A stretch of DNA of 64,000 nt, from positions 2,926,001-2,990,000 of the forward strand of contig NZ_CP141048.1 in the NCBI RefSeq assembly GCF_034627025.1. The letters run 5' to 3'. This stretch comes from Microvirga lotononidis. Lineage in GTDB: Bacteria > Pseudomonadota > Alphaproteobacteria > Rhizobiales > Beijerinckiaceae. Below the pieces are notes generated by a model that was not told the origin of the DNA, ran no database searches, and saw only the letters and a list, made by a program, of their open reading frames with translations. The position numbers and the translations under genes were made by a program. Of this stretch, positions 10,664 through 19,652 are shown piece by piece; within the stretch, counting starts at the first letter, position 1, and each line of letters opens with the position of its first letter.

Positions 10664-10754
10664 CGTCATGGCCGGCCTCGTGCCGGCCATCCCGCTTCTG
10701 TGAGACTCGGCGCTTCCGACAATCGGGATCACCGGCACAAGGCCGGTGATGACG
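10664..10754. repeat. Paired palindromic intergenic repeat (GCCGGC family), copy 1
   Basis: Two palindromic arms, GTCATGGCCGGCCTCGTGCC and ACCGGCACAAGGCCGGTGAT, are separated by about 30 bases and end in GTCAT/ATGAC. The same pattern recurs at 31157-31248, 41122-41213 and 49830-49939, with half copies at about 38309 and 63820. It is a REP-like dispersed element. Here it lies between pgi and mutL. Confidence 0.8.
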
Positions 10755-10864
10755 AAGGGGAGCGCCTCATCCGTCGGAGCCTGGGGAATAACGCCGCGCG
10801 TTCTGGTTTCCGCCGCCGTGAGCCCCTATGTTCTCTATCCCGAATCTGAACGCCCGAACCTCGC

Positions 10865-12715
10865 ATGCATGTCCGCCGCCTCGATCCCATCCTCGTCGAC
10901 CGCATCGCCGCGGGCGAGGTCGTCGAGCGCCCGGCGGCGGCCGTCAAGGAACTGGTCGAGAATTCCGTCGACGCTGGGGCATCCTCCATCGAGATCGCTG
11001 TCGAGTCCGGTGGGCGGCGCCTGATCCGCATCGTCGATGACGGCCGGGGCATGACGCCGGAGGACCTAGAGCTGGCGGTCGAGCGTCACGCCACCTCCAA
11101 GCTGCCGGACGGTGACCTGTTCTCGATCAACACTCTCGGCTTCCGCGGCGAGGCCCTGCCGTCCATCGGGGCCGTCGCGCGCCTCTCCATCGTCACCCGG
11201 ACAGGTGAGGCCGAGACCGGCTCGTCGCTCGTCGTCGAGGCGGGCGTGAAGGGCCCCGTGCGTCCCGCGCCTGCGCCGAAGGGTACCCGCGTCGAGGTGA
11301 CGGACCTGTTCGCCGCGACGCCTGCCCGCCTGAAATTCCTGAAGAGCGACCGCTCCGAAGCGCAGGCGGTCGCCGAGATCGTCAAGCGGCTTGCCATCGC
11401 GCATCCGACGATCCGCTTCACGCTCTCGGGCGAGCACATCACCGCCTTCACCTATCCGCCGGAGGAGCCCGGCGAGCATGGTTTCCTGCGGCGCCTGTCG
11501 CGGGTGCTGGGAGCGGAGTTCCACGAGAACGCCATGTCCATCGGCGTCGAGCGCGAGGGCGTGCGGCTCACCGGTTTCGCCAGCCTGCCGACCTATCATC
11601 GCGGCACCGGTACGGCGATCCATTTTGTGGTCAACGGACGGCCCGTGCGCGACAAGCTGCTGCTCGGCGCCGTGCGCGGCGCCTATGCGGACGTGATGGC
11701 CTCGGACCGGCATCCGGTGCTCGCCATCATGATCGATCTCGATCCCAGGGCGGTGGACGTCAACGTGCATCCGGCCAAGACGGAAGTGCGCTTCCGCGAT
11801 CCCGCCTTCGTGCGCGGCTTCGTCGTCGGTGCGCTGAAGGAAGCGATTACCCGCTATGCCTTCCGGGCGTCCTCGACCGGCGGCGCGCGCACGCTGGAGA
11901 GCCTGCGTCCTCAAGGAGGGCTGCCGTCGCTTCCGGCCTATCCGCGCCGCACGCATGCGATCCGTCCGACCAGCGCCTTCGCCCATTGGCAGGCGCCGCT
12001 CGACGGGCCGGAGCGATCCTATGCGTCTCCCTCGGGCCTCTCTGAGCGGCAGGCGAACCTTCCCGATCTCGCGAGCCCGTCGGCCGACAGCCGAGCGACG
12101 CTGCACGAGATCGAGCCGGAAACGGAAGAGGCGCCTCTGGGGGCTGCCCGGGCGCAAGTCCACGGCACCTACATCGTCGCGCAGACACAGGACGGCATCG
12201 TCATCGTCGACCAGCACGCGGCTCATGAGCGCCTCGTCTACGAGCGCCTGAAACGCGAGCGCGCCGCCTCGGGCATCGCCCGGCAATTGCTGCTGATCCC
12301 CGAGGTGGTCGACCTCGATCCCGTCGATGCGGACCGCGTGCTCGCTGAGGCTTCTTCTCTCGAGAGCCTCGGCCTCGTGGTCGAGCCCTTTGGTCACGGG
12401 GCGCTGCTGGTCCGCGAGGTGCCCTCGGCCCTCGCTGGCGGACGCATCAAGGCCTTGGTGCAGGACGTGGCCGATGCCCTGGCGGAGTGGGGGCAGGGGG
12501 CATCGAGCCCGCTGGAGGAGCGCCTGGACGCCGTGCTCTCGCGCATGTCCTGCCACGGCTCCATCCGGGCCGGACGGCGCATGCGGCCCGAGGAAATGAA
12601 CGCGCTGCTGCGCGAGATGGAAGCGACGCCGCTCTCCGGCCAGTGCAATCACGGCCGGCCGACCTATGTCGAGTTGAAGCTGACGGATATCGAGCGGTTG
12701 TTCGGACGGCGCTGA
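10865..12715 (+). CDS. mutL: DNA mismatch repair protein MutL
   Basis: GHKL ATPase that couples mismatch recognition by MutS to strand incision. The 616-residue protein has the N-terminal ATPase motifs (RIAAGEVVERP, VKELVENSVDAG, DDGRGM, GFRGEALPSI) and a C-terminal dimerisation domain. That domain contains the metal-binding endonuclease motif DQHAAHERLVYE, matching DQHA(X)2E(X)4E, plus CHGSIRAG and the near-terminal CNHGRPT. So this MutL is probably a nicking endonuclease, as expected where no MutH exists. A Pro/Arg-rich linker lies between the domains. Confidence 0.96.
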   Translation: MHVRRLDPILVDRIAAGEVVERPAAAVKELVENSVDAGASSIEIAVESGGRRLIRIVDDGRGMTPEDLELAVERHATSKLPDGDLFSINTLGFRGEALPSIGAVARLSIVTRTGEAETGSSLVVEAGVKGPVRPAPAPKGTRVEVTDLFAATPARLKFLKSDRSEAQAVAEIVKRLAIAHPTIRFTLSGEHITAFTYPPEEPGEHGFLRRLSRVLGAEFHENAMSIGVEREGVRLTGFASLPTYHRGTGTAIHFVVNGRPVRDKLLLGAVRGAYADVMASDRHPVLAIMIDLDPRAVDVNVHPAKTEVRFRDPAFVRGFVVGALKEAITRYAFRASSTGGARTLESLRPQGGLPSLPAYPRRTHAIRPTSAFAHWQAPLDGPERSYASPSGLSERQANLPDLASPSADSRATLHEIEPETEEAPLGAARAQVHGTYIVAQTQDGIVIVDQHAAHERLVYERLKRERAASGIARQLLLIPEVVDLDPVDADRVLAEASSLESLGLVVEPFGHGALLVREVPSALAGGRIKALVQDVADALAEWGQGASSPLEERLDAVLSRMSCHGSIRAGRRMRPEEMNALLREMEATPLSGQCNHGRPTYVELKLTDIERLFGRR

Positions 12716-12740
12716 CCTGTCGGACAGGCCTAGTTCACCG

Positions 12741-12902
12741 AAGATGCTCTAAGTTTTTGTTTTGTCGCATCTTTGTGCGCAGAGCCGGTTCCCACTTTTG
12801 CGTTCGATGCTCTAGAGCTGTTTCCGCTGGCGTGGAATCATCCCTTCTGTGCGGAGCCGCATTGTTTGACGGCGAACCGGATCCACTTCGCCGAACAATG
12901 CT
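12741..12902. repeat. Palindromic intergenic element containing a GGATCCACTT arm
   Basis: The gap between mutL and the response regulator holds repeated motifs (GAGCCGGTTCCCACTTTTGCG, CGATGCTCTAGAG, GGCGAACCGGATCCACTTCGCC, ACAATGCTTT). The second arm resembles the element at 61704-61807 (GGAAAAGTGGATCCGCTTTTCG). This looks like another dispersed palindromic family. No gene is seen here. Confidence 0.6.
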
Positions 12903-13538
12903 TTAATTCTCCACGAGCTTGTTGCGGATCGCGTAGCGGATCAGGGCGGCGGTCGTGTCGAGGTTGAGCTTGCGCAGGGCCAGGGCGCGATGGGTCTCGA
13001 CGGTCTTGGTGCTGACGCTGAGGATGTCGGCAATCTGCTTGTTGGTCTTGCCTTCGGCGATCAGTTGCACCACGGCCTTCTCGCGGGAGGTCAGCGCCGA
13101 GGCGTTCGTGGTTCCCTTGGACAGGTAGGTCTCGAGCAGGGCCTCCGACACCTTGCCGGTGAAGAACGGCTTGTGTGCGGCCAGACTTTCCACTGCCGAG
13201 ACGAGGAACTGTTTCGCGTCGGATTTCAGCAGAAAGCCCCGGGCTCCCGCCTCCAGCACGTCCCTGATCAGGCTGTCGGTGTCGTGCATGGTGAAGATCA
13301 GGACCTCGATGCCGGGAACCCGGCCCCGGATTTGCCGGGTGGCCTCGACACCGTTCACCAGCGGAAGACCGTAATCGAGAATGACCACGTCGGGACGGGT
13401 CGCCACGGCCTGATCGATGGCATCCTTGCCGTTCCGGGCCTCGCCGATCACTTCCCAGCCTTCATGTGCTTCCAGGATCGTGCGGACCCCGGAGCGGACT
13501 ACGTCGTGATCGTCGGCGATCAGGATGCGCGTCTTCAT
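12903..13538 (-). CDS. NarL/FixJ-type response regulator
   Basis: A 211-residue two-component regulator. The receiver domain has the acidic pair (LIADDHD), the phospho-acceptor Asp at about residue 55 (VVILDYGLP) and the conserved Lys in FLLKSDAK. A LuxR-type helix-turn-helix follows (LTSREKAVVQLIAEGKTNKQIADILSVSTKTVETH). The ATG at 13538 was chosen because the receiver domain begins right after it (MKTRILIADD). Its kinase gene lies 123 bp upstream on the same strand. The target genes are unknown. Confidence 0.93.
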   Translation of the reverse strand: MKTRILIADDHDVVRSGVRTILEAHEGWEVIGEARNGKDAIDQAVATRPDVVILDYGLPLVNGVEATRQIRGRVPGIEVLIFTMHDTDSLIRDVLEAGARGFLLKSDAKQFLVSAVESLAAHKPFFTGKVSEALLETYLSKGTTNASALTSREKAVVQLIAEGKTNKQIADILSVSTKTVETHRALALRKLNLDTTAALIRYAIRNKLVEN

Positions 13539-13661
13539 GGAACATCCTTTGACGACAGTTCGGCCTGTTCGGGCGTTCCCGAATCCGGAAAGGATATACC
13601 TTCGGGCGGTCGGCCCCACCTTGTCAAAACCCTGAAATCACTGGCGGCAGACCCTGAATCT

Positions 13662-15476
13662 TCAGAACGGAACTTCCCTGTCGGCCTTCGCCGGACGGGA
13701 CAGCCACGGGTGCAGCAGGCGGCGGGCATGGGTCCGCGCCTGTCCTGCCGCCGCCACCGGAACGATGGCAATGATCGACGTGCCGCGCGGGCCGGTCCTG
13801 ATCTTCAGGTCGCCGCCGAACTGCTCCAGACGGGCGCGCATGCCCGCGATGCCCACGCCGAGCCGGACGGGGCCATCCGTCCGGTCGCGGCCCACCATCC
13901 CGTATCCGTTGTCGCGGATGCGAACGACCAAGCGTCCCGATTGGATCCTGGCGTCAACCGACACCCGCGAAGCGCCCGCATGCCGGTGGACGTTGGTGAG
14001 GGCCTCCTGCACCACGCGCAGGATCGTCCGTTGGAGGTCGGCCGGGAGATCATCGACCTCCTCGGGAATCCGAATTCGAGCGACAAGTCCCGTCCGACCG
14101 GCGAAGCCTTCGGCGAAATCCCGGAGAGTGGCCTGAAGACCGTCGTTCGTCAGGTTCGGCGGATGCAGCAGGTAGGTGAAGATGCGAAGTTCCCGCAACG
14201 CCTCGGTCTGGAGGTCTTCGATATCGGCCAGCGCTTTGCGGGCTGCAGGGTATTGCGAGACCGCGCCTTCCAGGCCGTTGAGCCTGAGATTGGCCGCCAC
14301 GATATGCTGAGCCGTCGAATCGTGGAGTTCGCGGGCGATGCGCTGGCGTTCCTCCTCCTGAAGAAAGAGCAGCTGGTAGGACAGCTCGCTGACCTGCTTT
14401 CGCGCTCCGGTGACCTGATCGGACAACAACTGGAGAGGGCGCTCCACCTCGCGAGCGGTGAACAAGGCGGCGAAACCACCCGCGACAAGGAGGATGGCGG
14501 CCATCCCGGCGATCTGCCGCAGAGCGCCTGCTAGCGGTGCATCGACAACGGAGAGCGGGACCGTCACGACACTTGTCCAATCCGTTGCCTCTGAGCTGCG
14601 ATACGCAACCAGCACCGGGATCCCGCGCTCGTCGGCACCCTCAATCAAACCGTGCGCGGTCTCGCCGTCTTCGCCCGCGAGACGCCTCGCCAAGGCGTCC
14701 GGCATGGGAGGTCGCGACGACGTCTCGTTGCCTCTGATGGTCACGATAGGCTGGAGCTTCCGGTCATAGAGGCCCAGCGTCCAGTCCTGGGGAGCGTTTT
14801 GGCCTCTCAGGATGGTGCCGAGATGGTCCTGCGAGAGAATGGTGGTGATGAAGCCCTTCATGGTCCCGTCATCGTGGTTGATCCGCAGGCTGAGTGCGAT
14901 GACGGTCGTTCCTGGCTTCACGAGGCTCCCCATCCGTCCCGACACCGCCCAGCCGCGGTCCCGGATCCGGTTGATGGCTTCAGGATAATTCGGGAAATCC
15001 CGGTGCCGGGGAAGCGGTGCACCGAGCGGCTTGAGAGTATTGGCGACCTGTCCGTCCATGTCCTGAAGGATCAGCCAGGATCCCGCGGGAATCGGCGTTG
15101 CCTTGAGCTGGTCGTAGAAACTCCTGTCGTCGCCGGCCTTCAGGGCAGGCGACGACGACAATCCCTTCAGCAGGGCATTGCCCGCGTATACTTCCTGATC
15201 GAAGCCGAAGGACAACGCTAATGCCGTGCCGAGAGTACGCTCTCGAATGATATCCCGTTCATGCCGCGCCTTCGAGAGCAGCAGCGCGGCAGCGACAAGG
15301 CATGTGATCAGGATGATGGTGGCGAAGATCAGGGCGACCCGCCCTCGTAGACTCCGAGGCAGGTTGGGAAGCGCGCGCGCGATTGTCGGTGCGGTGCCAT
15401 CGCTCAAGACGGCGCCCTCCGGCCGCAAGGGCAACGCAACGGGACCAAGACCGCGACCGTCCTCGGTCAATAACAT
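13662..15476 (-). CDS. Membrane-bound sensor histidine kinase (HisKA_3 type)
   Basis: A 604-residue NarX/DegS-like kinase. Membrane segments lie at about residues 47-68 and 321-341 and enclose a periplasmic region of about 250 residues that is probably a double Cache sensor. The dimerisation helix carries EEERQRIARELHDSTAQH, with the phospho-acceptor His at about 385. A HATPase domain with NGYGMV and LGVGIAGMRARL follows. The first 40 residues before the first membrane segment may be over-extended. It most likely phosphorylates the response regulator just downstream. The ligand cannot be predicted. Confidence 0.9.
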   Translation of the reverse strand: MLLTEDGRGLGPVALPLRPEGAVLSDGTAPTIARALPNLPRSLRGRVALIFATIILITCLVAAALLLSKARHERDIIRERTLGTALALSFGFDQEVYAGNALLKGLSSSPALKAGDDRSFYDQLKATPIPAGSWLILQDMDGQVANTLKPLGAPLPRHRDFPNYPEAINRIRDRGWAVSGRMGSLVKPGTTVIALSLRINHDDGTMKGFITTILSQDHLGTILRGQNAPQDWTLGLYDRKLQPIVTIRGNETSSRPPMPDALARRLAGEDGETAHGLIEGADERGIPVLVAYRSSEATDWTSVVTVPLSVVDAPLAGALRQIAGMAAILLVAGGFAALFTAREVERPLQLLSDQVTGARKQVSELSYQLLFLQEEERQRIARELHDSTAQHIVAANLRLNGLEGAVSQYPAARKALADIEDLQTEALRELRIFTYLLHPPNLTNDGLQATLRDFAEGFAGRTGLVARIRIPEEVDDLPADLQRTILRVVQEALTNVHRHAGASRVSVDARIQSGRLVVRIRDNGYGMVGRDRTDGPVRLGVGIAGMRARLEQFGGDLKIRTGPRGTSIIAIVPVAAAGQARTHARRLLHPWLSRPAKADREVPF

Positions 15477-15686
15477 AGGTTAAACCCTGAACCCGGTTTC
15501 TGTCGACCATCCTCGTAAGAGCAGCGCGGAAACTGAGCCTTTCCCAGCATGGCCATTCGCATTGGAGCCAGGGCAACGGAAGCGCTGAACCAGGGTTCGC
15601 CTCCAGCAATTTCAGGGCAGACCCCAATAGACTTGCACCCGCGTCCGGAGAGACAGTTCAGACATGCCGGCACGGGAGCACAACCC

Positions 15687-16232
15687 ATGTTGCGTGTCGT
15701 TTCCCAAGACCATTGCGCCCATCGTCCCAGCGCCCGTTCGCACACCGACATGATCCGGATTCCGGGCGGCACGTTCCGGATGGGATCGGACCGCCATTAT
15801 CCCGAGGAGGCACCTGTCCACCGCGTGACGGACGACGGGTTCTGGACCGACAGGAGCCCAGTCACCAACCGCCAGTTCCGCGACTTCGTCCGCACGACCG
15901 GCTACGTCACATTCGCCGAGAGAGAGCCGGACCCGAAGGACTATCCGAATGCTCTGCCGCATATGCTCAGGCCCGGCTCGCTCGTCTTCAGCCCGCCGAA
16001 CTATCCGGTGAACGTAAACGACTGGGGACAGTGGTGGGCCTACGTCTTCGGCGCCAGCTGGCGCCGGCCCTATGGTCCCGGTTCGACGATCAAAGGATTG
16101 GACGACCACCCCGTGGTGCAGCACCTTCTGACGTACGAGAAGTTCCCGCCCTTGCAGGCCTCAGAATCCTACAACCTCAGCGGCGTGCTGGAACAGGTCA
16201 GGAAGGCCAACGCCAGCCACGCGAGCGATTAG
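15687..16232 (+). pseudogene. Truncated formylglycine-generating enzyme fused to a sulfatase-like tail
   Basis: The first ~140 residues are the start of an FGE/SUMF1-type enzyme, which oxidises the active-site cysteine of sulfatases: IRIPGGTFRMGSDRHYPEEA, then DGFWTDRSPVTNRQFRDFV and VNVNDWGQWWAYVFGASW. The match stops at GLDDHPVV, where an FGE would continue with HVAYxDAxAYAxWAG. The next residues (YEKFPPLQASESYNLSGVLEQVRKA) resemble the extreme C-terminus of arylsulfatases. The FGE catalytic half, with its active cysteines, is missing. I read this as a deletion scar joining an FGE gene to a neighbouring sulfatase gene, in frame. Starts at 15687 or 15750 are possible. Confidence 0.7.
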
Positions 16233-16368
16233 CCGCGGCCCTCGGTCCTGAGATGCGACATGGCGGGTATTCGATCGAGAGATGCTCGCCACGCCATCCA
16301 AAAAGAAGATTCCGTGCAGGGGGAACGCCTCGATCAATTGCAGAGGCTTGTCGAGAGGAGAGACTGTC

Positions 16369-16743
16369 ATGACGAAGTCGATTTCAATCGTAGTGCTCCC
16401 AGTGGCGTTGCTGTGTGCCGGGTCGGCGCTCGCACAGGCGCCGGCCATGTGCGTCATCGAGGGCAACCAAGCGATCATGGGGGCGAACATGAACGCTGCG
16501 TTCGATGTCCAGGCGGGACAGGGATGCATGTCCGATCTCACCCCCCAGGGAACGCTCACCCGTTCGGAGATCAGCCAGAGGCCGCAGCATGGCACACTGA
16601 ACATGGTCGACAAGGACACGTGGACCTACACGCCCGCCCCAGGCTACAGCGGCCCCGACAGCTTTGCGATCACCGCAACGGGGCAGAGCATCGACGAGAA
16701 ACCCGGCACCTCGGTGTTCAGCTACAGGGTGAACGTGAGATAG
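16369..16743 (+). CDS. Exported protein with a bacterial Ig-like domain
   Basis: A 124-residue protein with a clear signal peptide (VVLPVALLCAGSALAQA). The mature part carries an Ig-like fold ending in QHGTLNMVDKDTWTYTPAPG, then YSGPDSFAITATG, typical of Big_9/cadherin-like repeats. The ATG at 16369 follows GAGAGGAGAG. A single Ig-like domain this small suggests a periplasmic or secreted binding module. It lies between the FGE remnant and the exported HAD phosphatase. Function unknown. Confidence 0.75.
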   Translation: MTKSISIVVLPVALLCAGSALAQAPAMCVIEGNQAIMGANMNAAFDVQAGQGCMSDLTPQGTLTRSEISQRPQHGTLNMVDKDTWTYTPAPGYSGPDSFAITATGQSIDEKPGTSVFSYRVNVR

Positions 16744-16915
16744 CAGCGAACGGCGCGTTCACGGCTCGCCTTGATCGGACCGGAGCCTGTCGAGGCCCAG
16801 GAGTTCAGACGTCCGATGAGGCCTTAGACGGATAGCCGCCAGGCGGACGTTCGACAAAGTCGGGTGAACAGAACGCGCCGACCCTGTTCCGGGGCGCACG
16901 GCATGGAGAGCCAAT

Positions 16916-17929
16916 ATGAGCAGGATGGGATGGCCGAGAATTCGCGTCGCAGCACTCTCGATTATCGCTCTCTTTTCGTTCTGGATCTCGGCCGCGACTG
17001 CCCAGATCGATCCGCTGCCCTCCTGGAACGAGGGCAGCGTCAAGCAAGCGATCATCGCCTTCGTCACAGCTGTAGCCCGGGAGGGATCTCCGGATTTCAT
17101 CCCCGAATCCGATCGAATCGCCACCTTCGACAATGACGGTACGCTTTGGATCGAGCAGCCGATCTACGTCCAGTTCGCCTTCGCCCTCGACAGGGTGAAA
17201 ACGCTGGCGCCGCAGCATCCGGAATGGAGGGATAAGCAGCCCTTCAAGGCCGTTCTCGACGGGGACATGGAGGCGGTGGCAGCCATGGGAGAGCATGGCG
17301 CCGTCGATATCGTCGCTGCGACGCATGCGGGCATGACGCCGGACGATTTCAGGACAATCGCCAAGGAATGGCTCGCGACCGCCAAGCATCCGCGCTTCGG
17401 CCGCCGCTACGATGATCTTGTTTATCAGCCCATGCTTGAAGTGCTTGCCTACATGCGCGCCAACGGGTTCAAGACATTCATCGTCTCAGGCGGAGGCATC
17501 GAGTTCATGCGGGCCTTTGCGCCGGAGCGGTACGGTATCCCGTCGGGGCAGATCGTGGGCTCCAGCATCGTGACGACCTTCGAGCGCCGTGACGGTAGGC
17601 CGACGCTGTTCCGGCTGCCGAAAGTCAACTTCGTGGATGACGGGCCCGGAAAGCCGGTGGGGATCGATCAGCATATCGGTCTGCGTCCTGTCGCGGCCTT
17701 CGGAAATTCCGACGGCGATCTCGAAATGCTGCAATGGACGACCGAAACCGGCGGACGTCGCCTCGGTGTCGTCGTGCATCACACCGATGCGGAGCGCGAA
17801 TACGCATATGACCGGGATTCCAAGGTTGGGCGGCTCGACAAGGCGCTCGACGCCGCAGCGCAGGAGAGGTGGACCGTCGTCGACATGAAACGCGATTGGA
17901 AAGTCATCTTCCCGGCTGAGGCGCGCTGA
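16916..17929 (+). CDS. Exported HAD-family phosphatase
   Basis: A 337-residue protein with an N-terminal hydrophobic export signal (LSIIALFSFWISAATAQ) and HAD motif I (IATFDNDGTLW, nucleophile and acid Asp). Motif II is in FIVSGGGIEF, and the motif III/IV region contains PVAAFGNSDGDLEML. It is a periplasmic phosphoserine-phosphatase-like hydrolase. From memory, proteins of this kind are often encoded beside arylsulfatase and FGE genes, which fits the sulfatase scar upstream. GGAGAG precedes the ATG. Substrate unknown. Confidence 0.88.
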   Translation: MSRMGWPRIRVAALSIIALFSFWISAATAQIDPLPSWNEGSVKQAIIAFVTAVAREGSPDFIPESDRIATFDNDGTLWIEQPIYVQFAFALDRVKTLAPQHPEWRDKQPFKAVLDGDMEAVAAMGEHGAVDIVAATHAGMTPDDFRTIAKEWLATAKHPRFGRRYDDLVYQPMLEVLAYMRANGFKTFIVSGGGIEFMRAFAPERYGIPSGQIVGSSIVTTFERRDGRPTLFRLPKVNFVDDGPGKPVGIDQHIGLRPVAAFGNSDGDLEMLQWTTETGGRRLGVVVHHTDAEREYAYDRDSKVGRLDKALDAAAQERWTVVDMKRDWKVIFPAEAR

Positions 17930-18024
17930 TTGCGGGCCGCCTCGGTTCAGACTGTGTTGCCCAAGGTGATGACGTCGGTGCGGAGAACCCGACGAAGCCG
18001 ACAATACGAGAAGGAGCTCTCGCC

Positions 18025-18810
18025 ATGTTCAGCAAGCAATTCGCCTGTTTCATTCTGGTGACCGGCAGCCTCTGCGCGACGGCCGGCATGGCGCTCGCGC
18101 AGGACGCGGGCACGAGGCCGCAACCGCCCCTGACGAAGACCATCGGTCGGGTCACGCCCACCGGTCCGGTTCCCTCGCTCGCCGTCATCAACGCAGCCGG
18201 AGCGAAGCTCGATGGCAACAAGCTGACCTTGACCGGCGTGTCGGCGAACTCGATCGTCTTCGCCGATCGGCCCGTGCGGGCAGCGGGCCATGTGATGACC
18301 GAGCAGTTCATCATGCAGTGGGACGAGGGCAAGGACAACTTCGCCGTGGATCCACCCAATGCCACCGTGTCCGTCCTGGGCGGTGACGGCTCGAAGGTCA
18401 GCGACGCCGTGGTGACGCTGAAATCGCCGAAGCTCGAGGGCGGCAATCTCACCTTCGACGTTGCGGTGCTGGAAGGCAATCTGGCCGGGGCGAGCGGACC
18501 CGCGGCGCTGTTCATCGATCATTTCGGCGGCTTCGGCGGTGGATTCCGCGGCGGCGGGTTCGATCGGTTCGGAGGCGCGGACCGTCTCGACGGCAACCGC
18601 TTCGGCTATGCGCGCGTCGGCGACGTCAATGTCGTGCGCGGCAATTACTGGCACGCCCCGGTCTATCGAGGGGCCTGGTATGGATCCGGCGCCACGGCGG
18701 CCGGCATCGCCGCCGGAACCGCCATGGGAGCCGCCGAGGCGGCCAATCCGGACCTTGGATACGGCGGCGGGGGCCTGTGCGGCTATTACCCCTATGGGCC
18801 CTGCTACTGA
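18025..18810 (+). CDS. Exported glycine-rich protein of unknown function
   Basis: A 261-residue protein with a signal peptide ending near GMALAQDAG. The middle domain (AVINAAGAKLDGNKLTLTGV, SIVFADRPVRAAGH, PPNATVSVLGGDG) recurs in hypothetical proteins of Bradyrhizobium and relatives as I recall them. The C-terminal third is Gly/Phe/Arg-rich (GGFGGGFRGGGFDRFGG) and ends in CGYYPYGPCY. A strong ribosome binding site (AGAAGGAG) precedes the ATG at 18025. Likely periplasmic or surface-exposed. Confidence 0.75.
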   Translation: MFSKQFACFILVTGSLCATAGMALAQDAGTRPQPPLTKTIGRVTPTGPVPSLAVINAAGAKLDGNKLTLTGVSANSIVFADRPVRAAGHVMTEQFIMQWDEGKDNFAVDPPNATVSVLGGDGSKVSDAVVTLKSPKLEGGNLTFDVAVLEGNLAGASGPAALFIDHFGGFGGGFRGGGFDRFGGADRLDGNRFGYARVGDVNVVRGNYWHAPVYRGAWYGSGATAAGIAAGTAMGAAEAANPDLGYGGGGLCGYYPYGPCY

Positions 18811-18898
18811 ACGGGTCATATGCCCACGGGAGACAACTGGCGCGAGTGTGCGGAGATCCCGTCACTCGCCCAGCCTTCCAAGTGCGAGGCCTCGAAAC

Positions 18899-19045
18899 AT
18901 GATAGCCAACCTGAAGTCCCGGATGGGCTTGGCCGCTGGTTTCGCCTCCGCGATGGCGTTCAGCGGCTGCATGGGAAGGCAGGCGGGAAGGCGGCGCGCG
19001 GCCCTGGATCCCGAAAAATGCGCCCGTCAGGCGGTGGTGCGATAG
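18899..19045 (+). pseudogene. Lipoprotein-like N-terminal stub
   Basis: A 48-codon frame begins with a signal sequence and lipobox-like motif (GLAAGFASAMAFSGC, then MGRQAGRR) and stops at 19045, inside the 3' end of the convergent PilZ gene. It looks like the 5' remnant of a lipoprotein gene cut short at its present boundary, but it could be a chance frame. It adds to the signs of decay in the 15.7-19.0 kb region. Confidence 0.3.
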
Positions 19046-19431
19046 AGCTTGAGGTTCTTGCGGGCAGGCTTGGATGCGAGATGGGGCGGCATGGCGGCCT
19101 GTTCGAGGCATACCTCGAACCGCAGCGCCTCGGGGGCCTCCGCGGCCGGTGCGAGATCGGCCTCCTCGGCGCTGAAGGCGACCCCGGCAAAATCGCCGTT
19201 GCGCCAGCACACCCGCGCGCGGCGAACTTGCAGGTCATGGGCCGCGATGTACAGCTCGAAGCTTTCCGGCAGATCCATGTGCCGCTTGACCGCGATCCTG
19301 GCCCCGCCGGTGGAGATGTCCTTCACCAGGCACGAGATCATCGCCTCAGGACCCAGCATGATTTTTGCCGGGTGATGCGTGGGAAAACGCCTGTCTTTCC
19401 GACGATTGTCGAGGGCAGTGACGGAATCCAT
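19027..19431 (-). CDS. PilZ domain protein
   Basis: A 134-residue single-domain PilZ protein. The c-di-GMP-binding motifs are visible: an arginine cluster NRRKDRRFP near the N-terminus and DISTGGARI (D/NxSxxG) further in. It probably acts as a small c-di-GMP receptor, with an unknown partner. The start ATG at 19431 places the RRKDRR motif at about residue 10, which is usual. It is monocistronic, and its 3' end overlaps the lipoprotein-like stub on the other strand. Confidence 0.85.
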   Translation of the reverse strand: MDSVTALDNRRKDRRFPTHHPAKIMLGPEAMISCLVKDISTGGARIAVKRHMDLPESFELYIAAHDLQVRRARVCWRNGDFAGVAFSAEEADLAPAAEAPEALRFEVCLEQAAMPPHLASKPARKNLKLYRTTA

Positions 19432-19568
19432 GGGGATGACCTTAGGTCAAGTGGCCGATGAAGCTTGGCATTAACCACTTGTTAACCGACTTCTCAAGTC
19501 CCTCCGAAGGAGTATTCGTCTAAAAGCTAAGGCCTTTTGTGGATCGCGCAGGCATGCGGATGCGCGCC

Positions 19569-19636
19569 GCACGATGCGCTCCTTGAAGGATGGCGCATCG
19601 TGCTCTGTCCCGAAAGGGGAGGTCCCCTTTGGGACC
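19569..19636. other. Two adjacent strong hairpins downstream of the aldo/keto reductase
   Basis: A perfect 11-bp inverted repeat GCACGATGCGC / GCGCATCGTGC (19569-19603) is followed by GTCCCGAAAGGGGA / TCCCCTTTGGGAC (about 19606-19635). They lie just past the stop of the minus-strand aldo/keto reductase gene and may terminate its transcript. There is no U-tract, so a REP-like origin is equally possible. Confidence 0.45.
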
Positions 19637-19652
19637 GATGCTCTGCTGTGGA

